Assembly: GCF_946479715.1 (NCBI RefSeq)
Contig: NZ_CAMLHF010000269.1
Location: forward strand, 1-5,850
DNA: 5,850 bases
Origin: an uncultured Pedobacter sp.
GTDB taxonomy: Bacteria > Bacteroidota > Bacteroidia > Sphingobacteriales > Sphingobacteriaceae
Reading direction: 5' to 3'
The translations under genes and the position numbers were made by a program. Below are positions 1 to 5,850 of this stretch, in pieces. Each line of letters starts with the position of its first letter. The stretch's first letter is position 1. The notes beneath the pieces were generated by a model, which worked only from the letters and a program-made list of their open reading frames with translations, did not search any database and was not told the DNA's origin.

Positions 1-1211
1 TCATTCCACAATGGAGTCTCCACAATATTACACCACTTTACATAACCCTCTTTATGCAGATATTTTTTTTGAACTCTATATTCTTTAACAAGGCCATTAT
101 TTAAGCGTTTGGTATGATCACCCGCTCCATTAAGAGGATTTGGAATGGTAATGTTCTGAAAACTTAAATTCAGTAATTCAGATTCCTTATATCCCAGTAT
201 ATCACATAATTTCTTGTTTACCTGTAAAAACCTGCCATCAGTTGGGGTTACTAAAGCTATACCAATAGCTGCCTGATCAAATATCGTTTTAAACTTTGTT
301 TCGGTATTTATTAGTTTTAATTTCTGACTATCAACCAGGTTCTGTAACTCAGTAGTTTTTTTAACTACCTGAACAACCAGCAAACTAGATAAAATAGCCA
401 GGCCAATACCAAAAAGCAAAGGATATATCAATTGAAAAGGGATTATTCCATTATCGGCGTTAACAACGTAAAGCTTCCAATTGGTACCAGCAAAAGATGT
501 AGATTGATGATCTTGACCAAGAAAGTCCTTATCTCCTTTTAAAAAAAACTCCTCTTTTCCGGTAGCTATATCAACATTTGAAAATTGAAAGTAAAAATTA
601 TTGTTTTTATTATTGTAAACGCCAATACTACTAAAGAACGCATCTTGCTTAATAACTACAGCAGAAAATCCCCAGAACCTATTTTCACGATATATCGGTA
701 ATCGTCCTACGATCCCCATTCCTCCTTGCTGTAATTCATAAGGACCGGCATAATACATCATTTTTGAGGCTATCGATTTATTAGCCATTAACCTTGATTC
801 TTCAGATTTTTTAAAAAGATCGAGATTTAATGCCGGTTCATTGCCTTTCTTTGGATAGAGGTACTTGATAATACCGTTAGGCAATAACTCCATCGCCTTA
901 TAGTCTGGGTTAGATGCCATTAATCTAGCCGCAACAGCGTCAAAATTCTTTGGAATGCCTCTATCATTTAAGGTCATTGCAAGCGTTAAAGTAGCAGTTG
1001 AACCATTATTCAACACCAATTGAACATTCTGTTTAACCACATTCAGTACATTGGCCATCTCCAGACGTCTGCCTTCCTTAATTATCTGATATCTCTGAAT
1101 CACCAATAAACCTATCAGCAATAGCAAAAAAAAGAACACGCACAACCCAATTACTTTGGGTTTGCCCGACAGCCACGCAATAAACACTATTAGTTTTTCT
1201 TTAAGACGCAT
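1..1211 (-). CDS. CHASE-PAS membrane sensor protein, N-terminal part (probable sensor histidine kinase), runs off left edge
   Basis: I translated this by hand from the ATG at 1211-1209. It stays open for 403 codons to the window edge, so the 3' end is missing. A short basic N-terminus precedes a hydrophobic helix at about residues 20-39 (GLCVFFFLLLLIGLLVI). Residues 50-250 look like an extracytoplasmic CHASE ligand-sensing domain, with NPDYKAMELLPNG at 101-113 and GRLPIYRENRFWGFSAVVIK at 169-188. A second membrane helix lies at about 260-281, then a short coiled linker and a PAS domain from about 304 (FKTIFDQAAIGIAL, then VNKKLCDILGYKESEL). CHASE domains bind small molecules outside the inner membrane and signal to cytoplasmic output domains. 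In this phylum the output is usually a histidine kinase, sometimes with receiver domains; a diguanylate cyclase cannot be excluded because that part is outside the window. The PAS loop reads ITIPNPL where many relatives have a THPDDL-like sequence. The gene is divergent from the epimerase gene. Confidence 0.88.
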   Translation of the reverse strand, partial: MRLKEKLIVFIAWLSGKPKVIGLCVFFFLLLLIGLLVIQRYQIIKEGRRLEMANVLNVVKQNVQLVLNNGSTATLTLAMTLNDRGIPKNFDAVAARLMASNPDYKAMELLPNGIIKYLYPKKGNEPALNLDLFKKSEESRLMANKSIASKMMYYAGPYELQQGGMGIVGRLPIYRENRFWGFSAVVIKQDAFFSSIGVYNNKNNNFYFQFSNVDIATGKEEFFLKGDKDFLGQDHQSTSFAGTNWKLYVVNADNGIIPFQLIYPLLFGIGLAILSSLLVVQVVKKTTELQNLVDSQKLKLINTETKFKTIFDQAAIGIALVTPTDGRFLQVNKKLCDILGYKESELLNLSFQNITIPNPLNGAGDHTKRLNNGLVKEYRVQKKYLHKEGYVKWCNIVETPLWN

Positions 1212-1226
1212 CGCTTGTAGTTAAAA

Positions 1227-1234
1227 CAAATATA
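1227..1234 (-). promoter_or_regulatory. Candidate Bacteroidota -7 box for the CHASE-PAS sensor gene
   Basis: On the minus strand this reads TATATTTG, an exact match to the Bacteroidota sigma-70 -7 consensus TAnnTTTG. It lies 15 bases upstream of the ATG at 1211, which would give a very short leader. The -33 element is less clear: a TTG on the minus strand at 1261-1259 leaves a 24-base spacer, slightly longer than usual, and a TTTG at 1250-1247 leaves only 12 bases. The box is seen; its activity is inferred. Confidence 0.45.
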
Positions 1235-1268
1235 ACTTTTTACATACAAACTATTATCCAACTTTATT

Positions 1269-1276
1269 TACTTTAG
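1269..1276 (+). promoter_or_regulatory. Weak candidate -7 box for the epimerase gene
   Basis: TACTTTAG differs at one position from TAnnTTTG and ends 17 bases before the epimerase ATG. No convincing TTG-type -33 element lies at the expected distance upstream. It is offered because the 82-base divergent spacer must contain a promoter for this gene and this is the best match there. Confidence 0.25.
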
Positions 1277-1280
1277 TAGC

Positions 1281-1329
1281 TATAAAAGCATCTATGATTT
1301 TTCTAGAAAACGAACATATAAAAGCATCT
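1281..1329 (+). repeat. 13-bp direct repeat flanking a 12-bp palindrome across the epimerase start codon
   Basis: TATAAAAGCATCT occurs exactly at 1281-1293, directly before the ATG, and again at 1317-1329, inside codons 8-12. Between the copies lies the perfect palindrome TTTTCTAGAAAA at 1299-1310, separated by 5 bases on the left and 6 on the right, so the layout is nearly symmetric. The repeat and palindrome are directly visible. A regulatory role, such as an operator or an mRNA structure at the ribosome binding region, is speculation. Confidence 0.5.
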
Positions 1330-2160
1330 TTAACAATCAAAGGTGCAGAACTACAAAGCCTAACGGGTAAAGAAACAGGCAGGAACTACTTATGGAACGG
1401 CAATCCGGACTTTTGGGGTAAGTTTAGTCCTGTACTTTTTCCTATAGTAGGTGCCATAAAAAATAACACTTATCTGTTTGAAGGCAAGGAATATACACTT
1501 CCAAGACACGGTTTTGCAAGAGACAATCAATTTGAAGCTGAGCAGATCAGTAATACAGAAGCAGTATTTACGCTTGTTCAAAACGAAGAAACCCTAAAGG
1601 TTTACCCCTTTGATTTTACACTAAAGCTTCACTATAAAATTACTGATGCAAGTTTATCCTGCACTTATATTGTTTTAAATCCTGGGAATAAGGAACTACT
1701 CTTTTCAGTAGGCGGGCATCCGGCCTTTGCGGTACCAACCAATGAACATGTAAACTACAACGATTACTTTTTAGAATTCAATAAGGATGAAAGCCTTGTT
1801 TATTATAAAATTAACGGTGATTTGATTGATGAAGAAACCGAATTAATACACCTGAAGAACCACTCCTTACCCCTTACCCATCAGCTTTTCTATAAGGATG
1901 CACTGGTATTTAAAACCCTTAAAAGTGACTGTATATCAATTAAGAACCATAAAAACCCACATGGTTTACATTTTACCTTTAAGGATTTTCCATTTTTTGG
2001 GATCTGGTCTGCTAAGGATGCAGACTTTGTATGCCTGGAGCCGTGGTGTGGTATTGCCGATGGAATAAATCACAATCAGGAACTTAAAGATAAAGAAGGG
2101 ATTGTAGCACTGGCTCCAAAAGGGAATTGGGAACGCAGTTGGTCTATCGACTGTTTTTAA
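1294..2160 (+). CDS. Aldose 1-epimerase family protein (LacX-like, galactose mutarotase fold)
   Basis: This complete 288-residue protein belongs to the GalM/YeaD/LacX superfamily, whose members interconvert alpha and beta anomers of sugars or sugar phosphates. The length fits the short LacX-like branch, not GalM (about 340). Visible motifs are LFPIVGAIKNNTY (48-60), LPRHGFAR (69-76), SVGGHPAF (138-145) and CLEPWCGIAD (247-256). By analogy with GalM, His72 and His142 would be the catalytic histidines and Glu249 the general base. GalM also has an active-site arginine; its counterpart in the VGAIK segment appears to be non-arginine here. There is no signal peptide, so it should be cytoplasmic. 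The substrate cannot be read from the sequence and no sugar operon surrounds it. The ATG at 1294 leaves almost no N-terminal extension before the first beta strand. The gene diverges from the CHASE sensor gene and converges on the GAF kinase gene, overlapping it by 4 bases. Confidence 0.92.
   Translation: MIFLENEHIKASLTIKGAELQSLTGKETGRNYLWNGNPDFWGKFSPVLFPIVGAIKNNTYLFEGKEYTLPRHGFARDNQFEAEQISNTEAVFTLVQNEETLKVYPFDFTLKLHYKITDASLSCTYIVLNPGNKELLFSVGGHPAFAVPTNEHVNYNDYFLEFNKDESLVYYKINGDLIDEETELIHLKNHSLPLTHQLFYKDALVFKTLKSDCISIKNHKNPHGLHFTFKDFPFFGIWSAKDADFVCLEPWCGIADGINHNQELKDKEGIVALAPKGNWERSWSIDCF
2136..2158 (+). terminator. Intrinsic-terminator-like hairpin inside the end of the epimerase coding sequence
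   Basis: CAGTTGG (2136-2142) can pair with TATCGACTG's last seven bases (2147-2153), leaving a four-base loop TCTA. The stem has seven pairs, two of them G-U wobbles. It is followed immediately by five T residues (2154-2158), the last of which is the first base of the stop codon. On the opposite strand both wobbles become A-C mismatches and no T-run follows, so the element should act only on plus-strand transcripts. The stem is short and not GC-rich, so termination may be partial. Confidence 0.5.
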
Positions 2161-3323
2161 TCCTGCAGAGGTAATTCAACAATGAATGTTGAGCCTTTAT
2201 CATGGCCATCACTTTCGGCCCAGATGCTGCCTCCATGTGCCTCTACCAATACCCTTACTATAGAAAGGCCTAAACCAGTTGAGTTCTCGCCACCTGTAGG
2301 CTGTGCACTTAATCTGGTAAAACGTTGGTACAACCTATTCTTATCATCATCAGTAAGCCCTTGTCCCTCATCTTTTACCTCTATATGAACCTTACCTGTT
2401 AATTTCTTAACACGCACTTCTATATTTGTATTTGCCGGAGAATACTTGATTGCATTATTAATCAGATTATCCAATATCTCCGACAATTTACCCTCATCAC
2501 CTAGCAATACCACATCGTCTTGAGCGATAAAGCTTAAAGTCTGATCCTTTCTTTCTGCAAGCGGGAGATTCATGGAAACCACATTGCTAATCAGAGAAGA
2601 TAAATTCAGCTTAATAAGTAGCAACTGTACTTTACCGGCCTCTGCAGTACCGGAAAGCAGCAATTCATCAATAATACGAACCATATTTAAGCTGGCCGTT
2701 TTGATCTGCTCGCACATTTTGTCTACCATTTCCGGATCACCCTTTTTTAATTTTATTAAATCAGCACGTACAGGTATGGTAGTTAATGGATTTTTCAAAT
2801 CATGTGCAGTAGTATTTAAGATTTGATTATGTTGAATAGCTGCAAGCCTTGATGCAAGTTTAAGCTCAATCTGATCCATAACCAAATCTCTTAAATCGCT
2901 TAAAATTGATTCTTCTTCCGGACCAAATTCTCTTGGTTCAATATCAATAATGCAAAAAGCGCCAAGGTTATAGTTATCTATCGTTTTTAGTGGAAGCGCT
3001 GCATAGAACCGCAAGTCTACGTCACCTAGGGTCATCAAGGTATCTTCTAATGTGTATAAACCCTCAGAAAGCACTGCATTGGCACAAAGGCCAACTTCAC
3101 GGCTTACCTCTTTAATATCTATACCGTACTTTGATTTGAACCAGATTCTATCTTTATCAACAATACTAATAATAGCAATCGGCACATTAAATAGTTTTGC
3201 TGCTAATCTGGTTAACTTATCAAAAGAACCATCAGGTGGCGTATCCAGAATTTCATACCTGTGCAGGGCTTTTATTCGCTCCTCCTCAATTGAGGATTTA
3301 CTTTGACTTAATTCTATGGCCAT
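2157..3323 (-). CDS. Soluble GAF-domain sensor histidine kinase
   Basis: A complete 388-residue protein with no membrane segment or signal peptide, so probably cytoplasmic. The N-terminus has the RYEILDTPPDGSFDKLTRLA signature (22-41) common before GAF domains of this type. The GAF domain spans about 35-155, including LRFYAALPL (104-112) and LGAFCIID (120-127). The kinase core follows: H-box TTAHDLKNPLTT (171-182) with phospho-acceptor His174, N-box LDNLINNAIKYS (284-295), G1 box DEGQG (318-322), an F-box-like YQRFTRL (332-338) and G2 box STGLGLSIV (348-356). All residues expected for autophosphorylation are present. The signal is unknown; GAF domains bind small molecules or sense redox. The GAF loop between TLEDTL and LRFYAALPL looks shorter than in many relatives. 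No receiver domain or adjacent response regulator is visible, so the phosphotransfer partner is elsewhere. It lies 76 bases downstream of the DUF4249 gene on the same strand, so readthrough is possible, but I see no clear TAnnTTTG box of its own. Confidence 0.94.
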   Translation of the reverse strand: MAIELSQSKSSIEEERIKALHRYEILDTPPDGSFDKLTRLAAKLFNVPIAIISIVDKDRIWFKSKYGIDIKEVSREVGLCANAVLSEGLYTLEDTLMTLGDVDLRFYAALPLKTIDNYNLGAFCIIDIEPREFGPEEESILSDLRDLVMDQIELKLASRLAAIQHNQILNTTAHDLKNPLTTIPVRADLIKLKKGDPEMVDKMCEQIKTASLNMVRIIDELLLSGTAEAGKVQLLLIKLNLSSLISNVVSMNLPLAERKDQTLSFIAQDDVVLLGDEGKLSEILDNLINNAIKYSPANTNIEVRVKKLTGKVHIEVKDEGQGLTDDDKNRLYQRFTRLSAQPTGGENSTGLGLSIVRVLVEAHGGSIWAESDGHDKGSTFIVELPLQD

Positions 3324-3399
3324 TCGAGACTAAATTGGGATTCATAAATTGGCTGTCAGTGCAATATAATACAATTCCAGATTAAACTGAAAGTTTATA

Positions 3400-4194
3400 T
3401 TATTTAATTACAACGGTTTTTTTACTGGTCGAATATGCACTAAAAACACCCAGGGCTTTGTTGTTAAAATTAGAAGGTGGATTAGTTGGTGCTACCGGCG
3501 GGCCTCCTCCGCCAGAATTTTGACCTAAACTATAAAAGTACTTGTAAACATTCCTATCAATGCATTGAAATTCAACCTCAATGGTATCTCCGCGAACCAA
3601 ATCATTCAGGTCATAAAATATCACATTTGCGGCTTTATTACCATCATCAAACCGGTCCTCACTTACAGCATCCTCCTCTATCTTACCTTTCACAGTTAAA
3701 ATATATCGATATTGATTTTGAATGCCTTTTGGATCATTATAATTAGCTGCAACATAAGTATTCTTTTCTCCAAAAAAACTAAAATCCTTAAAAGTCAATG
3801 AATCAAGTGGAACTTTACCTGGCATAATAGAGCTGGCAGTATAAATTTTACTTTCATAAGTAACATCTAATGTGTATTTCTTGCCCGACTGCCCCCTAAA
3901 TTTAGGACTCTGATATACACCTTTAGATACCTCAACATACTCCATAGTATTTCCTTCTTCATTTCTAACAATCACTTTTGCACCCGAAACCGAATTAAAT
4001 CTGTTAGGATCAGTAAAATCATATGTTTTTGAAATCATTATCAAATGGTTCTCAACTTTATCACTCAGGCCTCCGTATATCACCAGTTGTGGTTCTGCAT
4101 TGTCGAGCTTCAGGTTGATCACCTTTTCGCATCCAATCAACATAAATAAAGCAGCCAAAACACCTAAAATCCCAAGTATATCTCTCTTTTTCAT
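3400..4194 (-). CDS. DUF4249 family lipoprotein, partner of the upstream TonB-dependent receptor
   Basis: A complete 264-residue protein with a lipoprotein signal peptide: basic MKKR, a hydrophobic stretch at 5-20 and lipobox LIGC at 19-22, so Cys22 would be the lipidated residue. The mature part resembles DUF4249: an opening VINLKLDNAEPQLVIYGGLS (25-44), a beta-rich region with GAKVIVRNEEG (71-81), EDRFDDGN (179-186), and a C-terminal Gly/Pro-rich segment (227-240) leading to NKALGVFSAYS (245-255). DUF4249 proteins are widespread in Bacteroidota next to TonB-dependent receptors, but no biochemical function has been established to my knowledge. A role as an accessory lipoprotein for substrate capture at the outer membrane, by analogy with SusD, is inference. 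The start codon is 4 bases after the receptor stop codon, so the two are expected to be co-transcribed and perhaps translationally coupled. Inner- or outer-membrane location cannot be settled from the sequence. Confidence 0.9.
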   Translation of the reverse strand: MKKRDILGILGVLAALFMLIGCEKVINLKLDNAEPQLVIYGGLSDKVENHLIMISKTYDFTDPNRFNSVSGAKVIVRNEEGNTMEYVEVSKGVYQSPKFRGQSGKKYTLDVTYESKIYTASSIMPGKVPLDSLTFKDFSFFGEKNTYVAANYNDPKGIQNQYRYILTVKGKIEEDAVSEDRFDDGNKAANVIFYDLNDLVRGDTIEVEFQCIDRNVYKYFYSLGQNSGGGGPPVAPTNPPSNFNNKALGVFSAYSTSKKTVVIK

Positions 4195-4198
4195 ACCA

Positions 4199-5850
4199 TT
4201 AAAATTTGAAATTCCACGTTACTGAGGGAATTATACCAAACAAAGTTGTACGTACTACCTGCGTTGTAGAAACATCATCAGGATTATCTTTAAAATCAAT
4301 TGAAAATGCATTATGGCGATTGTACACGTTATAAATACCAAATGACCAGCTCGACTGAAGCTTCCTCCCCGGCTTTCCCTCAAGTGTAGCAGAAAGATCT
4401 AAACGATGATAAGCAGGTGTACGGTAGCCATTTTTTTCTGTGTAATAAAATGCTGTGCGTCCATTTATCTGATATTTACCACTCGGATAAGTAACTGCAT
4501 TCCCGGTATTATAAACAAAAACAGAAGAGAAGGTCCACCTTGATCCTGCTTTGTAAATCCCAACAAGCGATAAATCATGCGTCCTATCTTGTTTAGCATA
4601 AAACCATTTCCCTTCATTTATAGCATCAAATTGGCGTTGTGTTCTGGACCAGGTATAACCAACCCACCCATTAAACTTGCCAAATCTTTTCTTTAAAAAA
4701 AGTTCAATACCATAAGCCCTGCCATCCCCATACAGCAAATCAGCCTCAACATTTCCATTCCCTCGAAGGTCAGTTCCACTTCTATATTCTATCTGATTTT
4801 GCATCCATTTATAGTACAGCTCTGCCGAAAACTCATAGTTATTGTCACTAAAGTTCTTGAAATACCCTGCGGCAATCTGATCAGCAATTTCGGGTTTAAC
4901 ATTGTTGCTGTTCATAATATAAAGATCAGTTGGAGAGGTTGATGTGGAATTAGACATCAGATGGATATTTTGAATATTCCTGGTGTAGGCGGTTTTTAAA
5001 GAGCTTGAAGGTGTTAGCTGATAGCTTGCAGAAATTCTTGGTTCCAGATTAAAATAATTTTCAACCACCTCTCTTGCTTTATACGACGTTGTACTAGTGG
5101 TATTTCCCTCTGCATCGTATGTTTTAAAGTTCCCTGGCCCCAATAAAGAGAACCCACTTAACCTAAGTCCATAAACCAGATTCATCTTATTGCTAACAGC
5201 CCATTCATCAGATAGGTAAGCTGCAAGCTCCAGTCCTTTCCGGTTTTCATAGGTGGTTGCATTTACACTGGACGACTCACTTGCAGTAAGTTTGCCCGGA
5301 GCAATGGTATGGTGAATGGCATTTACACCAAACTTTAAACTATGACTACTACTTAAACTATATTCAAAGTCCTGTTTTAAATTAAAATCTTTAATAGAGG
5401 AGTTAACTTGAAAATCATTGTCTTCCATAAAATTCTGAATTACATAGTTATAGTTGCTATAGATCAGGGAAGTATTTGAAAACAATCTGTCGCTATACAA
5501 ATGGTTCCAGCGTAGGGTAAACGTAGCATTACCCCAATTAAAACCAAAAGCTTCTGAAATACCAAGTTTATCGCGTCCAAAGTAACCTGATAAGTATAGG
5601 GTATTTTTATCATTTAACTGATAATTGGCTTTGGCATTTACATCATAAAAATAAAGCGTGTTCCCATTTATCGAACTATCTGGCGACAAGGCTAAAAAGG
5701 CATCAAGGTAAGTTCTACGCGCGCTGATCATAAATGAACCCTTATCCTTAACAATTGGTCCTTCAACTTTTAATCTCGATGAGATCAAACCTATACCACC
5801 TTCTGCGGTATAATCTTTACGGTTTCCATCATTCATCTTAATATCCAGTA
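4199..5850 (-). CDS. TonB-dependent outer-membrane receptor, barrel portion, 5' end beyond right edge
   Basis: The reading frame is open to the window edge. The ATG at 5836 is internal: the preceding codons read LDIK with no stop, and LDIKMNDG is the usual end-of-plug sequence in this family. About 549 residues are visible. The missing part should be a signal peptide, probably a carboxypeptidase-like regulatory domain, and most of the plug. The visible part begins with EGGIGLISSRLKVEGPI and SFMISARRTYLDAF and continues as alternating amphipathic strands rich in aromatic residues, typical of a 22-stranded barrel. Late motifs include WVGYTWSRTQRQFDAINEGK, KQDRTHDLSLVGIYK, NTGNAVTYPSGKY and YHRLDLSAT, which I associate with receptors encoded beside DUF4249 genes. 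The protein ends in PSVTWNFKF, with the terminal aromatic residue used for barrel assembly. It should import a substrate across the outer membrane using TonB-ExbBD energy; the substrate is unknown. It is the first visible gene of a minus-strand operon with the DUF4249 lipoprotein 4 bases downstream. Confidence 0.95.
   Translation of the reverse strand, partial: LDIKMNDGNRKDYTAEGGIGLISSRLKVEGPIVKDKGSFMISARRTYLDAFLALSPDSSINGNTLYFYDVNAKANYQLNDKNTLYLSGYFGRDKLGISEAFGFNWGNATFTLRWNHLYSDRLFSNTSLIYSNYNYVIQNFMEDNDFQVNSSIKDFNLKQDFEYSLSSSHSLKFGVNAIHHTIAPGKLTASESSSVNATTYENRKGLELAAYLSDEWAVSNKMNLVYGLRLSGFSLLGPGNFKTYDAEGNTTSTTSYKAREVVENYFNLEPRISASYQLTPSSSLKTAYTRNIQNIHLMSNSTSTSPTDLYIMNSNNVKPEIADQIAAGYFKNFSDNNYEFSAELYYKWMQNQIEYRSGTDLRGNGNVEADLLYGDGRAYGIELFLKKRFGKFNGWVGYTWSRTQRQFDAINEGKWFYAKQDRTHDLSLVGIYKAGSRWTFSSVFVYNTGNAVTYPSGKYQINGRTAFYYTEKNGYRTPAYHRLDLSATLEGKPGRKLQSSWSFGIYNVYNRHNAFSIDFKDNPDDVSTTQVVRTTLFGIIPSVTWNFKF

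Noticed and set aside
63..1133. Three 8-base homopolymer tracts in the CHASE-PAS gene (63-70, 541-548, 1126-1133), possible phase-variation sites
   Set aside because: Runs of this length are common in AT-rich genes and here they encode ordinary Lys, Phe and Leu codons. The reading frame is intact through all three.
1390..1581. Minus-strand 63-codon open frame inside the epimerase gene
   Set aside because: It is fully contained in a well-supported gene on the other strand and its translation shows no family features.
2182..3385. Plus-strand open frames opposite the GAF kinase gene (for example 2182-2388, 2572-2826, 3052-3306, 3197-3385)
   Set aside because: They lie on the strand opposite a kinase gene with every expected motif, have no recognisable domains and low-complexity Ser/Leu-rich translations. 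They are antisense shadows.
3383..3397. Small inverted repeat TAAACT-GAA-AGTTTA just after the DUF4249 stop codon, a possible terminator before the kinase gene
   Set aside because: The stem is only six pairs, mostly A-T, with a three-base loop and no T-run on the minus strand afterwards. It is too weak to call a terminator, though it could slow readthrough.
3324..3399. Search for a promoter of the GAF kinase in the 76-base spacer
   Set aside because: The nearest minus-strand matches to TAnnTTTG (around the TATTATATTGCAC stretch at 3360-3372) have two mismatches, so no box is called. Co-transcription with the DUF4249 gene is equally possible.
3493..3520. Locally GC-rich stretch in the DUF4249 gene, considered as a structured RNA or foreign insertion
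   Set aside because: It simply encodes the Gly/Pro-rich linker (residues 227-240), for which GC-rich codons are unavoidable.
3486..3746. Plus-strand 86-codon open frame opposite the DUF4249 gene
   Set aside because: It is antisense to a recognisable lipoprotein gene, and its His/Tyr/Gln-rich translation has no domain character.
5834..5836. ATG at 5836 as the start of the TonB-dependent receptor
   Set aside because: The frame continues upstream without a stop to the edge, the preceding residues LDIK fit the plug end, and a receptor starting here would lack signal peptide and plug.

Overview
The window looks like chromosomal DNA from a Bacteroidota bacterium, most likely a Pedobacter-like member of the Sphingobacteriaceae. 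This rests on the AT-rich base composition, the lack of clear Shine-Dalgarno sequences, a TAnnTTTG-type promoter box, and above all a TonB-dependent receptor followed by a DUF4249 lipoprotein. That arrangement is characteristic of this phylum. The genus is inferred from the general look of the proteins, not from a search.

Layout from left to right. Bases 1-1211 (minus strand) hold the N-terminal 403 codons of a membrane sensor (TM - CHASE - TM - PAS) whose output domain lies beyond the left edge. An 82-base divergent spacer follows (1212-1293). Bases 1294-2160 (plus) encode a complete aldose 1-epimerase family protein of the LacX-like type. Bases 2157-3323 (minus) encode a complete soluble GAF-domain histidine kinase; its stop codon overlaps the epimerase stop codon in a shared TTAA. 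After a 76-base spacer come 3400-4194 (minus), a complete DUF4249 lipoprotein, and 4199-5850 (minus), the barrel part of a TonB-dependent receptor whose 5' end lies beyond the right edge. The last two genes are 4 bases apart and are almost certainly one operon, transcribed receptor first.

Functionally the window has three parts: an outer-membrane uptake pair (receptor plus surface or periplasmic lipoprotein, substrate unknown), two sensor proteins (one sensing outside the inner membrane, one in the cytoplasm), and a carbohydrate mutarotase-like enzyme. Nothing in the sequence shows that the three parts work together; the kinase may be read through from the receptor operon or have its own promoter. 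No response regulator, RNA gene, CRISPR array or mobile element is visible. There is no gene-free stretch longer than 82 bases.

The points most worth a second look are an intrinsic-terminator-like hairpin built into the last codons of the epimerase gene, a 13-base direct repeat flanking a 12-base palindrome across the epimerase start codon, and the functionally uncharacterised receptor-DUF4249 pair. I found no convincing evidence of a wholly new system.
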